From Novosphingobium sp. PhB165 (GTDB lineage: Bacteria > Pseudomonadota > Alphaproteobacteria > Sphingomonadales > Sphingomonadaceae): DNA of 64,000 bases. Below are positions 35,413 to 44,185 of the stretch, piece after piece; the first letter of the stretch is position 1, and the number at the start of each line of letters is the position of its first letter. Position numbers and translations under genes: made by a program. The notes under the pieces were generated by a model. That model was not told where the DNA came from. It ran no database searches and worked only from the letters and a program-made list of their open reading frames with translations. Where the stretch lies: assembly GCF_004341845.1 (NCBI RefSeq), contig NZ_SLVB01000003.1, positions 434,001-498,000 of the forward strand, written 5' to 3'.

Positions 35413-36545
35413 TCCACCGACTCCAGGATCGTGGCGATGCCCTGACCGCCGCCGATGCACTGGCTGGCGAGTGCGTACTTGCCGCCTTCGCGCTTCAGCA
35501 GCGAGGCCGCCTTGCCGACGATGCGCGCGCCGGTGGCGCCGAGCGGGTGGCCGATGGCGATCGCGCCGCCGTCGATGTTCACCTTGGCAAGGTCGAGGCC
35601 GAGGTCCTTGATGCAGGCCAGCGCCTGCGAAGCGAAGGCTTCGTTCAGTTCCACCACGTCGAGATCGCCGGCAGCGATGCCCGCGCGCTCAAGCGCCTTC
35701 TGGCTGGAAAGGATCGGGCCAAGGCCCATGGTTTCCGGCGCGCAGCCCGAAATCGCCACCGACTTGATGCGGGCGAGGATCGGCAGGTTGTGGGCGCGGG
35801 CATATTCCTCGGTGGTGACGAGCACGGCGCTGGCGCCATCGGTCAGCGGCGAGGAGGTGCCGGCGGTCACCGAACCGGCGGCGTCGAACGCGGGCTTGAG
35901 GCCTGCAAGCGCTTCGGCAGTGGTGTCGCCGCGAATGGTGCCGTCTTCGCTGACGACGCCGGCCTTGGTCTGGATCGGCACGATCTCGTCGGTCAGCTTG
36001 CCGGCGTCACGCGCAGCGGCGGCCTTGTGCTGGCTGGAGACGGCAAGCGCTTCCTGATCGGCGCGCGAAATCTGGTACTTGGTGGCGACGTTCTCGGCCG
36101 TCTCGCCCATCGACATGTAGGCCGCGCTCTTCGCCGCCAGCGCCGGATTGGGCAGCGGGTTGAAGCCCATCATCGGCACGCGGCTCATCGATTCGACGCC
36201 CGCGCAGACGAACACTTCGCCCGCGCCGATGGCGATCTGGCCCATGGCGTAGTGGATCGAGCTCATCGACGAACCGCAGAAACGGTTCACGGTCATGCCG
36301 CCGACCGTGATCGGCAGGTCCGCCAGCAGCGCCACGAGGCGCGCGATGTTGAAGCCCTGCTCGCCTTCCGGGAAGGCGCAGCCGACCACGACGTCTTCGA
36401 TATCAGCCGCATCCACGCCGGTCTTGGTGATGAGCCCGCGAATCACCTGCGCGGCAAGGTCGTCGGGACGAACACGGGCCAGCGCGCCCTTGTTGGCCAG
36501 ATGGAAGGGCGAGCGGGCGTAACCCGCGATCACGACACTTTTCAT
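35409..36545 (-). CDS. fadA: Acetyl-CoA acyltransferase (3-ketoacyl-CoA thiolase)
   Basis: The 378-residue thiolase cleaves 3-ketoacyl-CoA to acetyl-CoA and a shortened acyl-CoA. The nucleophile cysteine lies in GGMTVNRFCGSSMSSIHYA, the histidine in GHPLGATGARIVGK and the second cysteine in CIGGGQGIATILE at the C-terminus. It is the first gene of the minus-strand beta-oxidation operon. Its upstream region (36546-36733) is shared divergently with the DUF2147/fadL group and carries two CCCTAAGGG motifs. Confidence 0.94.
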   Translation of the reverse strand: MKSVVIAGYARSPFHLANKGALARVRPDDLAAQVIRGLITKTGVDAADIEDVVVGCAFPEGEQGFNIARLVALLADLPITVGGMTVNRFCGSSMSSIHYAMGQIAIGAGEVFVCAGVESMSRVPMMGFNPLPNPALAAKSAAYMSMGETAENVATKYQISRADQEALAVSSQHKAAAARDAGKLTDEIVPIQTKAGVVSEDGTIRGDTTAEALAGLKPAFDAAGSVTAGTSSPLTDGASAVLVTTEEYARAHNLPILARIKSVAISGCAPETMGLGPILSSQKALERAGIAAGDLDVVELNEAFASQALACIKDLGLDLAKVNIDGGAIAIGHPLGATGARIVGKAASLLKREGGKYALASQCIGGGQGIATILESVE

Positions 36546-36603
36546 GCACTCTCTCCGTCGGAGCTCGACCGCTCCCCACCTGTCGGAGAGCGTCACCGTT
36601 CTT

Positions 36604-36677
36604 CCCTAAGGGTGCAATTCTTTCCCTATACGTCAAGCAAATTTTCGGTTACGTCTTCGGAACACCCCACCCTAAGG
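36604..36677. promoter_or_regulatory. Divergent beta-oxidation promoter with paired CCCTAAGGG motifs
   Basis: The nonamer CCCTAAGGG occurs at 36604-36612 and 36669-36677, 65 bp apart (about six helical turns). It is near-palindromic and lies between the thiolase gene and the DUF2147/fadL genes. This could be a regulator binding pair controlling both directions. Confidence 0.4.
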
Positions 36678-36733
36678 GCACACGCCCCAAGGTGCAGAAG
36701 GTGCCCGTTGGAGAGATGATGGAAAGGTCGCTC

Positions 36734-37180
36734 ATGAGACTTTGGAAACCCGTGGGGGTGGCTTTGGTTGCCGCCGTCATTCCGGCAATTCTCGGTGTTA
36801 ATCCGGCATTTGCAGCCAGCGCCGACCAGGTCGTCGGCAAGTGGCTCACGCCTTCCAAGCACGGCGTAATCGAACTCAGCCGCTGCGGCGAATCGCTCTG
36901 CGGACATGTCGTCGATTCGGACGGCGTCCGGGCCAATCCCGACATTCGCGATGTGAACAACAAGGACGCCTCGCTGCGCAGCCGCAAGATCAAGGGCTTG
37001 CAGATGGTCGGCGGCTTCAAGCGCCAGGGTGAGGAGTGGGTCGAAGGCCAGATCTACAATCCCGAAGACGGCGGCACCTACAAGGCCACGATCACCCCGG
37101 TGGACGCCAACACGCTCAAGCTGAAGGGCTGCATCGTCTGGCCGCTGTGCAAGACGCAGACGTGGAAGCGTATTCCCTAA
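36734..37180 (+). CDS. DUF2147 family exported protein
   Basis: The protein has 148 residues. A signal peptide (MRLWKPVGVALVAAVIPAIL... ending NPAFA) is followed by one DUF2147 domain with its typical features: VVGKWLTPSKHGVIELSRCG, a central LQMVGGFK and a C-terminal tail TLKLKGCIVWPLCKTQTWKR. The latter has the cysteine-bearing WPLC motif. The start at 36734 has GGAAAGG six bases upstream; ATGs at 36692, 36716 and 36719 are less well placed. Function is unknown; it is probably periplasmic and may be co-expressed with fadL downstream, perhaps in envelope lipid handling. Confidence 0.85.
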   Translation: MRLWKPVGVALVAAVIPAILGVNPAFAASADQVVGKWLTPSKHGVIELSRCGESLCGHVVDSDGVRANPDIRDVNNKDASLRSRKIKGLQMVGGFKRQGEEWVEGQIYNPEDGGTYKATITPVDANTLKLKGCIVWPLCKTQTWKRIP

Positions 37181-37181
37181 A

Positions 37182-37200
37182 CGGGACAGGTCCTGTCCCG
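37182..37200. promoter_or_regulatory. 19-bp perfect palindrome upstream of fadL
   Basis: CGGGACAGGTCCTGTCCCG is perfectly symmetrical around its central base, begins one base after the DUF2147 stop and lies 68 bp before the fadL start. No T tract follows, so a dimeric repressor site is more likely than a terminator. Confidence 0.5.
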
Positions 37201-37268
37201 CACTCCCCCTGATGCGCGACGGACAATTCGATAAAGTTCAGGGAAAAGAGAAGTAAGGGAGATAAAAA

Positions 37269-38567
37269 ATGAAAAAGATTACGGGCCGTATCCTGCTGGC
37301 TGGCACTGCTTCGGCCATGGCGCTCGGTGCAGCCGGCGCCGCCCATGCGCAGGCCTTCTATCTTCAGGAACAGTCGGTGCGCGCACAAGGCCGCGCTTTC
37401 TCGGGTGAAGCTGCCGATACCGGCGTGGATTCGCTCTGGTGGAACCCGGCAGCCATCGGCGGCCTCGAAGGCGGCCAGGCATCGGTGCACGCCAGCGTGA
37501 TCCTGCCCAAGGGCAAAGTCGTCGATGACGGCACCGCCATCGTCCGTCCGGGCCAGGCCCCTGCCTCGGTGGGCGGCAACCCGGTTGCCAAGAACCCGAT
37601 CAACAACGGCGTGCTGCCCTCGGGCTCGATCGCCTATGGCTTCGGCAAGGTCGCCTTCGGCCTGACCGTGACCTCGCCCTACTCGTTCACCACCGACTAT
37701 GCTTCGGACAGCTGGGCGCGCTATTCGGCCGACAAGACCAAGCTGCGCACCATCGACATCCAGCCGAGCATCGCTTTCCAGCCGGTAGAAGGCCTCTACG
37801 TCGGCGCGGCGGCGAACGTCGAGCATGTGGACGCCACCCTTGGCAACTACCTGCCCAACCTTCTGGCAACGCTGCCGGACGGTCATCAGCAGCTCAAGGG
37901 CAGCGGCTGGGATGTGGGCTGGTCGGTCGGTGCCCAGTACCACAACGGCCCCGCCTCGATCGGTGTCGCCTACAAGTCTGCCATCAAGCACAAGCTTGAC
38001 GGTTCGCTGACCATCGACGGCCTGCTTGGCCCGCTGGCCGGCCAGAACATGTCGCTCGACACCACGGCAGAATTCACCACCCCGTGGCAGGCGATCATGT
38101 CGGCCCGCGTGAAGGCCACCAAGCAGCTGACGCTGAACGCGCAGGTCGTGGCTTACGGCTGGAGCAAGTTCAACGCCATCCAGCTCGGCGCCCCGGTCAA
38201 CACCTCCATCCCCGAGAACTACAAGGACGGCTTCTCCTACGCCTTCGGCGCCGATTACGACGTGAACGCGAAGTGGACGGTGCGCGGCGGTGTCCAATAC
38301 GGTGAAACCCCGACCAGCAGCGGCGACCGCGATGCCCGCGTGCCGGACAGCAACCGCTGGAACTTCTCGGCCGGTACCACCTACAACATGACCAGCAAGA
38401 TCGCGATCGATGCGGCCGCCTCGTACATCTCGTTCAAGGACGCCCCCATCAACCGCATCACGGCGGCCTATGTCGGCACACCGGTCCAGACCCCGGTCCT
38501 GACCAACGGTTCGCTTCAGGACGCCTACGCGATGGTCTTCTCGCTGGGCGCACGGGTGAGCTTCTAA
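37269..38567 (+). CDS. fadL: FadL-family outer membrane fatty acid transporter
   Basis: The 432-residue barrel takes up long-chain fatty acids or other hydrophobic compounds. A signal peptide ends GAAHAQ, followed by the FadL/TodX hallmark AFYLQEQSVRAQGRAFSGEA and SLWWNPAAIGGL near residues 55-70. The protein ends in ARVSF with a terminal phenylalanine for barrel insertion. Its stop overlaps the start of the acyl-CoA ligase gene by one base (TAATG), linking uptake directly with activation. A ribosome site AGGGAG lies upstream of ATG 37269. Confidence 0.94.
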   Translation: MKKITGRILLAGTASAMALGAAGAAHAQAFYLQEQSVRAQGRAFSGEAADTGVDSLWWNPAAIGGLEGGQASVHASVILPKGKVVDDGTAIVRPGQAPASVGGNPVAKNPINNGVLPSGSIAYGFGKVAFGLTVTSPYSFTTDYASDSWARYSADKTKLRTIDIQPSIAFQPVEGLYVGAAANVEHVDATLGNYLPNLLATLPDGHQQLKGSGWDVGWSVGAQYHNGPASIGVAYKSAIKHKLDGSLTIDGLLGPLAGQNMSLDTTAEFTTPWQAIMSARVKATKQLTLNAQVVAYGWSKFNAIQLGAPVNTSIPENYKDGFSYAFGADYDVNAKWTVRGGVQYGETPTSSGDRDARVPDSNRWNFSAGTTYNMTSKIAIDAAASYISFKDAPINRITAAYVGTPVQTPVLTNGSLQDAYAMVFSLGARVSF

Positions 38568-40300
38568 TGAGCACAGCGGCGACGATTGACGACAACTCCC
38601 CCGTGAATGGAGGTATTTTGGAAACTCCCCTCTCCTCCCATGTCGCGGATGAAATGCCGCCGATCTCGCCGCGTTTACTTACCGATCTGCTGGACCACGC
38701 CGTGGAAGCCCACGGCGCCTGGCCGGCGATCGACTTCATGGGCCGCAAGTGGTCCTATGCCGAAGTCGGAGACCTCGCGCGGCGTGCCGCGCGGGGCCTT
38801 CAGGACCTTGGCGTCGTAAAGGGCACCCGCGTCGGCCTCTGCCTGCCGAACACGCCCTATTACGTCGTTTGCTATTTCGCGATCCTGCGCATCGGCGGCA
38901 TCGTGGTGAACTTCAACCCGCTCTACACCGAGCGCGAGATGGCGCATCTGGTGAAGGATTCGGGCGCCGAGATCATCATCGCCTCCGACCTTGCGCTCTC
39001 GCTGCCCAAGATCGAGCCGCTGGTCGGCTCCACCAGCTGCGGCGGCGCGCTGAAGCGCGTGGTGGTCTGCCCGATCGCCGATGCCCTGCCCAAGCTGAAG
39101 GGCCGCGCCTATCGCCTGCTCAAGCGCAAGGACATCGCGCATGAGCCGCACGACTTGCGCTTCATTCGCTTTGCCGATCTGATCGCGCGCAATGCCGATC
39201 CCGAACCGGTCGAGCGTTCGCCTTCCGACCTTGCCGTGCTCCAGTACACCGGCGGCACCACCGGCGTGCCCAAGGGCGCGATGCTGACCCATGCGAACCT
39301 CGCCGCCAATTCGGCGCAGATGGTCGCCCACGTCGGCCACATGCCCGAACAGCAGGAGCGCACGCTGGGCGTGCTGCCGCTGTTCCATGTCTTCGCGCTG
39401 ACGACGGTGCTCAACTACTCGGTCGACACTTCGGCCGAGATGATCCTGCTTCCGCGCTTCGAGATGAAGTCGTTCCTGGCCACTGCCAAGCGCACGCGGC
39501 CCACGCAGTTCTTCGGCGTGCCCACGCTCTATACCGCGCTCAACAACCAGGCGCTGCACGGCGAATTCGACGAAGTGCGCGTCTGCATCTCGGGCGGCGC
39601 GCCGCTGCCGCTGGAAGTGCGCCAGAAGTTCGAGCAGCGCACCGGCGTGCGCGTGGTCGAGGGCTACGGCCTGTCCGAAGCCTCTCCGATCATCGCCTGC
39701 AATCCGCTGGAAGGGCTGGTCAAGAACAACTCCTGCGGCCCGGCCTTCCCGGGCACCACGCTGGAAATCCGCGACCCCGACAATACCCACCGCCTGATGC
39801 CACAAGGCGAGCGCGGCGAAGTCTGCGCGCGCGGCCCGCAAATCATGACCGGATACTGGAACCGCCCCGAGGAATCGGAAAAGACCTTCATCTTCGGCGC
39901 CCTGCGCACCGGCGACATCGGCTATCTGGACGAGGACGGCTATCTGTTCCTGGTGGACCGCATCAAGGACATGATCCTGTGCGGCGGCTACAACGTCTAT
40001 CCCCGCGTGATCGAGGATGCGCTTTATGAGCATCCGCTGGTGCACGAGGCGATCGTCATCGGCGTTCCCGATGCCTATCGCGGGCAGAGCCCCAAGGCCT
40101 TCGTGGCGCTCCATCCGGGCGACGTGCTGGACGAGGCAACGCTGATGGCGTTCCTCAAGGACAGGCTCAACAAGATCGAGATGCCCAGCGCCATCGAATT
40201 CCGCGACAGCCTGCCCAAGACGCTGGTCGGCAAGCTGTCCAAGAAGGAACTGGTCGAGGAAGAAGCCGCCAAGCGCGCCGCCGGGGGGCCGGCTGCGTGA
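38567..40300 (+). CDS. fadD: Long-chain fatty acid-CoA ligase
   Basis: The 577-residue AMP-forming ligase activates fatty acids or dicarboxylates with ATP and CoA. It has the P-loop-like motif YTGGTTGVPKGAMLTHANL, the GYGLSEASPI core, the hinge DRIKDMILCGGYNVYPR and the catalytic lysine near PKTLVGKLSKKELV at the C-terminus. It overlaps fadL by one base and the following MerR regulator by four. Overall length and motifs fit FadD or the dicarboxylate-CoA ligase PimA. The neighbours fadL, fadA and the FadN-type enzyme favour fatty acids. Confidence 0.93.
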   Translation: MSTAATIDDNSPVNGGILETPLSSHVADEMPPISPRLLTDLLDHAVEAHGAWPAIDFMGRKWSYAEVGDLARRAARGLQDLGVVKGTRVGLCLPNTPYYVVCYFAILRIGGIVVNFNPLYTEREMAHLVKDSGAEIIIASDLALSLPKIEPLVGSTSCGGALKRVVVCPIADALPKLKGRAYRLLKRKDIAHEPHDLRFIRFADLIARNADPEPVERSPSDLAVLQYTGGTTGVPKGAMLTHANLAANSAQMVAHVGHMPEQQERTLGVLPLFHVFALTTVLNYSVDTSAEMILLPRFEMKSFLATAKRTRPTQFFGVPTLYTALNNQALHGEFDEVRVCISGGAPLPLEVRQKFEQRTGVRVVEGYGLSEASPIIACNPLEGLVKNNSCGPAFPGTTLEIRDPDNTHRLMPQGERGEVCARGPQIMTGYWNRPEESEKTFIFGALRTGDIGYLDEDGYLFLVDRIKDMILCGGYNVYPRVIEDALYEHPLVHEAIVIGVPDAYRGQSPKAFVALHPGDVLDEATLMAFLKDRLNKIEMPSAIEFRDSLPKTLVGKLSKKELVEEEAAKRAAGGPAA

Positions 40301-40791
40301 ACGGGGCGGGGGCAGCCATCGACGGAGACGGGCCGCAGGCGGAAGGTGGGCCGCAGGAAGGTGGACCGCAGGCGGAAGCGGGCCAGAACGCGGACATGGT
40401 CGGCATTCAGGAAGCCGCCACCCAGCTTGGCGTGACCATGCGGACCTTGCGCTTCTATGAAGACAAGGGCCTGATCGCGCCGACCCGCGTCGGCACCACG
40501 CGCATTTATTCCAAGCGCGAGATGGGCCGCATGCAACTGATCCTGCGCGGCAAGCGGCTGGGTTTCTCGATCCGCGAGATCAAGGAATTCCTCGACCTCT
40601 ACGATGTCGATCCCGAGCATCAGGAGCAGGTGCGCCAGCTCCTTGCCCGCATTCGCGACCGGATCGACGAACTGCGCAAGCAGAGCATCGCCATCGAGCA
40701 GACCTTGCAGGAACTGCTCTCGATCGAACACCAGTCGCTCCTCTGGCTCAAGGGTACGCCGGGCAATCCGCTGGGCGGCGCCCATGACTGA
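40297..40791 (+). CDS. MerR family regulator (LiuR type) of acyl-CoA metabolism
   Basis: A MerR HTH (GIQEAATQLGVTMRTLRFYE, then GLIAPTRVGTTRIYSKREM) leads into the segment LILRGKRLGFSIREIKEFLD and a dimerisation helix. This layout is shared with LiuR-type regulators that control branched-chain and fatty acyl-CoA catabolism. No metal-binding cysteines are present. A GTG at 40297 overlaps the ligase stop as GTGA and gives 164 residues with a low-complexity N-terminus (GGPQ repeats). An ATG at 40396 would give the canonical 131 residues; neither has a strong ribosome site. It overlaps tesB by eight bases, so the regulator is embedded in the fadL-fadD-tesB operon. Confidence 0.88.
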   Translation: MNGAGAAIDGDGPQAEGGPQEGGPQAEAGQNADMVGIQEAATQLGVTMRTLRFYEDKGLIAPTRVGTTRIYSKREMGRMQLILRGKRLGFSIREIKEFLDLYDVDPEHQEQVRQLLARIRDRIDELRKQSIAIEQTLQELLSIEHQSLLWLKGTPGNPLGGAHD

Positions 40792-41638
40792 GGGGCAAAC
40801 CGCGGTAGCGGCGCTGCGCGATCTGCTGAGCGTCGAGGAAATCGACACCGGCATCTTCCGGGGCGCTGCCGTGGCCGAACAGCCGGGCCGCGTCTATGGC
40901 GGGCAAGTCGTCGCGCAGGCGCTGGCCGCTGCCGCAAGGGGAATCGATCCCGAACGGCAGGCCCATTCGCTCCACGCCTATTTCCTGCGCGCCGGCGATG
41001 CCGGGCGGCCGATCATCTACCGCGTCCTGCCCGATTTCGACGGCAACAGCTTTTCCAACCGCCGCGTCGTGGCCATGCAGGGCGGCAAGCCGATCCTGAA
41101 CCTGGCCGCCTCATTCCACCGGCCCGAAGAGGGGCTGTCCCATGCCGTGCCGATGCCGGATGTGCCCGCGCCCGAACAGTGCCCCGACTTCCGCACCGCG
41201 CTTACCGCCGCCGGGCAAAAGCTGCCCGCTTTCCTGCTGGAGCGGCTCGCCGCATTCGATATCCGGCCTTGCCCTCCGGTACCGCAGGGCGGCCTGCCGC
41301 ACCGCTGCCAGTGGTTCCGGTTGGCCGCGCCGCTGGGCGATGACGCCGTGATGCAGCGCGTCGTGCTGGCCTATGCCAGCGACTTCGCGCTGATCTCCAC
41401 CGCGCTGATGCCGCACGGGATGGGCTTCTTCTCGCCCGGCGTGTCCGGCGCCAGCCTCGACCATGCGATCTGGTTCCACCAGACCCCGCCGATCGACGAC
41501 TGGCTGCTCTATGCGATGGACAGCCCCTGGTCGGGCCACGCCCGCGGCTTCGCCCGCGGCGCGATCTACTCGCGCGACGGGACATTGGTGGCCAGCGTGG
41601 CGCAGGAAGGCCTGCTGCGGGTCAAGCCGCAGGACTAA
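40784..41638 (+). CDS. tesB: Acyl-CoA thioesterase II
   Basis: The 284-residue double-hotdog thioesterase hydrolyses acyl-CoA to free acid and CoA. N-terminal hotdog features include GRVYGGQVVAQALAAAARGI and HSLHAYFLRAGD, and the second hotdog has MGFFSPGVSGASLDHAIWFH and ASVAQEGLLR. Size matches TesB (286 residues). The start ATG at 40784 overlaps the regulator stop. It ends the plus-strand fatty acid operon and probably relieves acyl-CoA build-up. A repeat copy follows. Confidence 0.93.
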   Translation: MTEGQTAVAALRDLLSVEEIDTGIFRGAAVAEQPGRVYGGQVVAQALAAAARGIDPERQAHSLHAYFLRAGDAGRPIIYRVLPDFDGNSFSNRRVVAMQGGKPILNLAASFHRPEEGLSHAVPMPDVPAPEQCPDFRTALTAAGQKLPAFLLERLAAFDIRPCPPVPQGGLPHRCQWFRLAAPLGDDAVMQRVVLAYASDFALISTALMPHGMGFFSPGVSGASLDHAIWFHQTPPIDDWLLYAMDSPWSGHARGFARGAIYSRDGTLVASVAQEGLLRVKPQD

Positions 41639-41649
41639 TACAGCGAACC

Positions 41650-41733
41650 CGTCGCCCCCGCGAAGGCAGGGGCCCCGCTTCCTTGCAAGGGGGGCTGGAT
41701 GGAAACGAGGTCCCCACTTGCGCAGGGACGACG
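41650..41733. repeat. Palindromic intergenic repeat, copy 7 (diverged)
   Basis: The copy starts CGTCGCCCCCGCGAAGGC and ends CGCAGGGACGACG, with several substitutions that weaken both hairpins. It lies in the convergent gap after tesB. Confidence 0.8.
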
Positions 41734-41764
41734 GGTAGCTCGCTCGGGGCAGGCCCCTATTACC

Positions 41765-42925
41765 TCAGGCCCCGATTAACTCTCGCCCGATCAACATGCG
41801 GCGGATCTCGTTGGTCCCCGCGCCGATATCGAGCAGCTTGGCATCGCGCAGATAGCGCTCGACCGGCCAGTCCTTGGTATAGCCCGCACCGCCCAGCGCT
41901 TGCACCGCCTCGCCCGAGACGCGGAAGGCGTTCTCGCTGGCGAGCAGGATCGCGCCCGCCGCGTCGAAACGCGTGGTCTGCCCGGCATCGCAAGCGCGGG
42001 CCACGGCATAGACATAAGCCCGCGCCGATTGCAGCGCGACGTACATGTCCGCCACTTTCGCCTGCATCAGCTGGAACGTGCCGATGGCGGTGCCGAACTG
42101 CCGGCGCTCGCGCACATAGGGGATCACGGTGTCGAGACAGGCCTGCATGATGCCGATCTGAAGCCCCGCCAGCACCACGCGCTCGTAATCAAGGCCGCTC
42201 ATCAGCACTTTCACGCCGCCGTTCAACGGGCCCATCACGTTCTCTGTGGGCACGAAGCAATCGTCGAACACCAGCTCGCAGGTGGGCGAGCCGCGCATGC
42301 CCATCTTGTCGATCTTCTGGCCGATGGAGAAACCGGGCATGTCCTTCTCGATCAGAAAGGCGGTGATGCCCTTCGATCCGGCCTCGGCATCGGTCTTGGC
42401 GTAGACCACCAGCACTTCGGCATACGTGCCGTTGGTGATCCAGAACTTGGTGCCGTTGAGGCGGAAACCGCCCTCCACGGCATCGGCACGCAGCTTCATG
42501 CTGACGACATCCGACCCGGCGCCGACTTCGGACATGGCCAGACTGCCGACATGCTCGCCCGAGATCAGCTTGGGCAGATACTTCGCCTTCTGCGCGTCAT
42601 TGCCCCAACGGCGGATCTGATTGACGCAGAGGTTCGAATGCGCGCCGTAGGACAGGCCGACCGAGGCCGAAGCCCGGCTGACTTCCTCCACCGCGATCAC
42701 ATGTTCCAGATAGCCGAGCCCGGTGCCGCCCCACTCTTCCTCGACCGTCAGCCCGTGCAGGCCCAGTTCGCCCATGGCAGGCCAGAGTTCGCGCGGAAAC
42801 CAGTCCTCGGCGTCCACTTTGGCGGCCAGCGGCGCGATCTGTTCGTCAGCGAAGCGGGCAACGCTTTCGCGGATCATATCGGCGCTTTCGCCCAGTGCGA
42901 AATCGAAGTCGGGGGTGGCCTTCAT
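41765..42925 (-). CDS. ivd: Isovaleryl-CoA dehydrogenase-like acyl-CoA dehydrogenase
   Basis: The 386-residue FAD enzyme belongs to the short-chain acyl-CoA dehydrogenase family and is closest in motif to isovaleryl-CoA dehydrogenase of leucine breakdown. Segments are HSNLCVNQIRRWGNDAQKAK, AMSEVGAGSDVVSMK, FWITNG, GLDYERVVLAGLQ (glutamate within the position used by isovaleryl-CoA dehydrogenases) and VERYLRDAKLLDIGAGTNEI. Other leucine-pathway genes (carboxylase, hydratase, lyase) are not adjacent. The ATG at 42925 has GGGAAG five bases upstream. A LysR gene is divergent, 113 bp away, and may control it. Confidence 0.88.
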   Translation of the reverse strand: MKATPDFDFALGESADMIRESVARFADEQIAPLAAKVDAEDWFPRELWPAMGELGLHGLTVEEEWGGTGLGYLEHVIAVEEVSRASASVGLSYGAHSNLCVNQIRRWGNDAQKAKYLPKLISGEHVGSLAMSEVGAGSDVVSMKLRADAVEGGFRLNGTKFWITNGTYAEVLVVYAKTDAEAGSKGITAFLIEKDMPGFSIGQKIDKMGMRGSPTCELVFDDCFVPTENVMGPLNGGVKVLMSGLDYERVVLAGLQIGIMQACLDTVIPYVRERRQFGTAIGTFQLMQAKVADMYVALQSARAYVYAVARACDAGQTTRFDAAGAILLASENAFRVSGEAVQALGGAGYTKDWPVERYLRDAKLLDIGAGTNEIRRMLIGRELIGA

Positions 42926-43038
42926 CTCGTCTTCCCAAAAATTCCACGGCGCGTCGGTGCGGCCTTTGCGCGCAAATTACCGGAAGGACCTGATGCAAAC
43001 AAATTGAAACTTACAGGCACATTGAATAGATTTTACCA

Positions 43039-43938
43039 ATGATAAAGCGCGCCCATATCCGGCACTTTCTGGCCGTCGCCGATTCCGGCAGCTTCAAGCA
43101 GGCCGCCGCACGGCTGCACGTCACCCAGCCCACCGTCTCCACCAGCATCGCCGAACTGGAGCGTCTGGTCGGATCCCCGCTCTTCGTGCGCGACCGTCGC
43201 CACGTGCGCCTGACCGAACCGGGCGGCGCCTTCCTGCCCATTGCCCGCGACCTTGAAGCCGGTTTCCGCCGTGCCGACCAGTTTGCCAAATCCTCGCAAT
43301 ACGCAGAGCAGCCCTGGCCCGACCTGAAGCTGGGCGTGATCCCCACCGTCTCCGGCCCGATGCTGCAATCGATCGCCTCGGAACTGGCGCGGGACTACGG
43401 CGTGGAACTGGTCGAGGGCGACGACCACGAATTGCGCGGCCAACTCGCCAGTGGGAAAATCCAGCTCGCCCTCACCCTGCTGGGCCAGACGGAGAGCGGC
43501 CCGGAAATCGTGCCGCTGCTCGAAGAGCCTTATGTGATGGTGATGGCCGGAAACCATCCGCTGGCCGAAACCGCCGAAGTCGCCGCCGAGGAACTTGCCA
43601 GCGAGATCATGATCGCCCGCCGCTCTTGCGAGGCCCTCCAGCGCACCAGCCGCTTCTTCACCGATGCGGGCGTGCGCCCCCGCTTCGCGCTGCGCAGCGA
43701 GAACGAGGACCGCTGCTTGCGCATGGTCGCGGCGGGGCTTGGCATCACGGTGGCGCCGCGCTCGCTGGCCCCGGAAGGGACAGCGACGGCCGAAGTGAGG
43801 AATTTCGGCCTGACACGGCGCCTGGGTTTCATCTGCGCGCCGTTCCATCCCGGCAACGCGGACGAAGCGAAAAGGCTGACAACGATCCTGGAGACGATCG
43901 TCATCGGCCATCACTCCCGGCAGGAAATCACCAATTAA
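43039..43938 (+). CDS. LysR family regulator
   Basis: The 299-residue protein has an N-terminal LysR HTH (IRHFLAVADSGSFKQAAARL, VTQPTVSTSIAELERLVGSP) and an effector-binding domain (LKLGVIPTVSGPMLQSIASE; VAAGLGITVAPRS). It is of the CysB/CynR-like class with normal length. It is divergent from the isovaleryl-CoA dehydrogenase gene, the usual arrangement for a LysR target. A second LysR gene follows in the same direction after 247 bp. The effector cannot be inferred. Confidence 0.93.
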   Translation: MIKRAHIRHFLAVADSGSFKQAAARLHVTQPTVSTSIAELERLVGSPLFVRDRRHVRLTEPGGAFLPIARDLEAGFRRADQFAKSSQYAEQPWPDLKLGVIPTVSGPMLQSIASELARDYGVELVEGDDHELRGQLASGKIQLALTLLGQTESGPEIVPLLEEPYVMVMAGNHPLAETAEVAAEELASEIMIARRSCEALQRTSRFFTDAGVRPRFALRSENEDRCLRMVAAGLGITVAPRSLAPEGTATAEVRNFGLTRRLGFICAPFHPGNADEAKRLTTILETIVIGHHSRQEITN

Positions 43939-44040
43939 ATCCGAGCCATGTTCCCGCCCCCGCAATGGGGCGCCTTCCCCAGTCCGGGTGTTGGGAAACC
44001 CTTGTGGAAATTGCGCCCCCGATCCAACAGCCCACCAGTC

Positions 44041-44084
44041 CGCCCTCCCGAAAGCGCGAAAATCCGCGCATTTTCGGGAGGGCG
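44041..44084. terminator. Long hairpin between the two LysR genes
   Basis: The arms CGCCCTCCCGAAA (44041-44053) and TTTCGGGAGGGCG (44072-44084) are perfect over 13 bp, with an inner GCGCG/CGCGC stem. There is no T run, so termination is uncertain. It fills much of the gap 43939-44185, which otherwise shows no gene. Confidence 0.5.
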
Positions 44085-44185
44085 TCCGTGCCGCTCCTGT
44101 TGCTTCCCATTGCGTAAGGGCTTGACTCACTGCCAGCAAACGCAATGATTTCCACGCAGCGTTGCAAAAATTAGAGCGGGTCCCA

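Noticed and set aside
32911..35445. 844-residue plus-strand open frame opposite the multifunctional beta-oxidation gene
   Set aside because: Starts in a repeat copy and mirrors the real gene; its composition (many Arg, His, Asp, Val) is that of an antisense frame.
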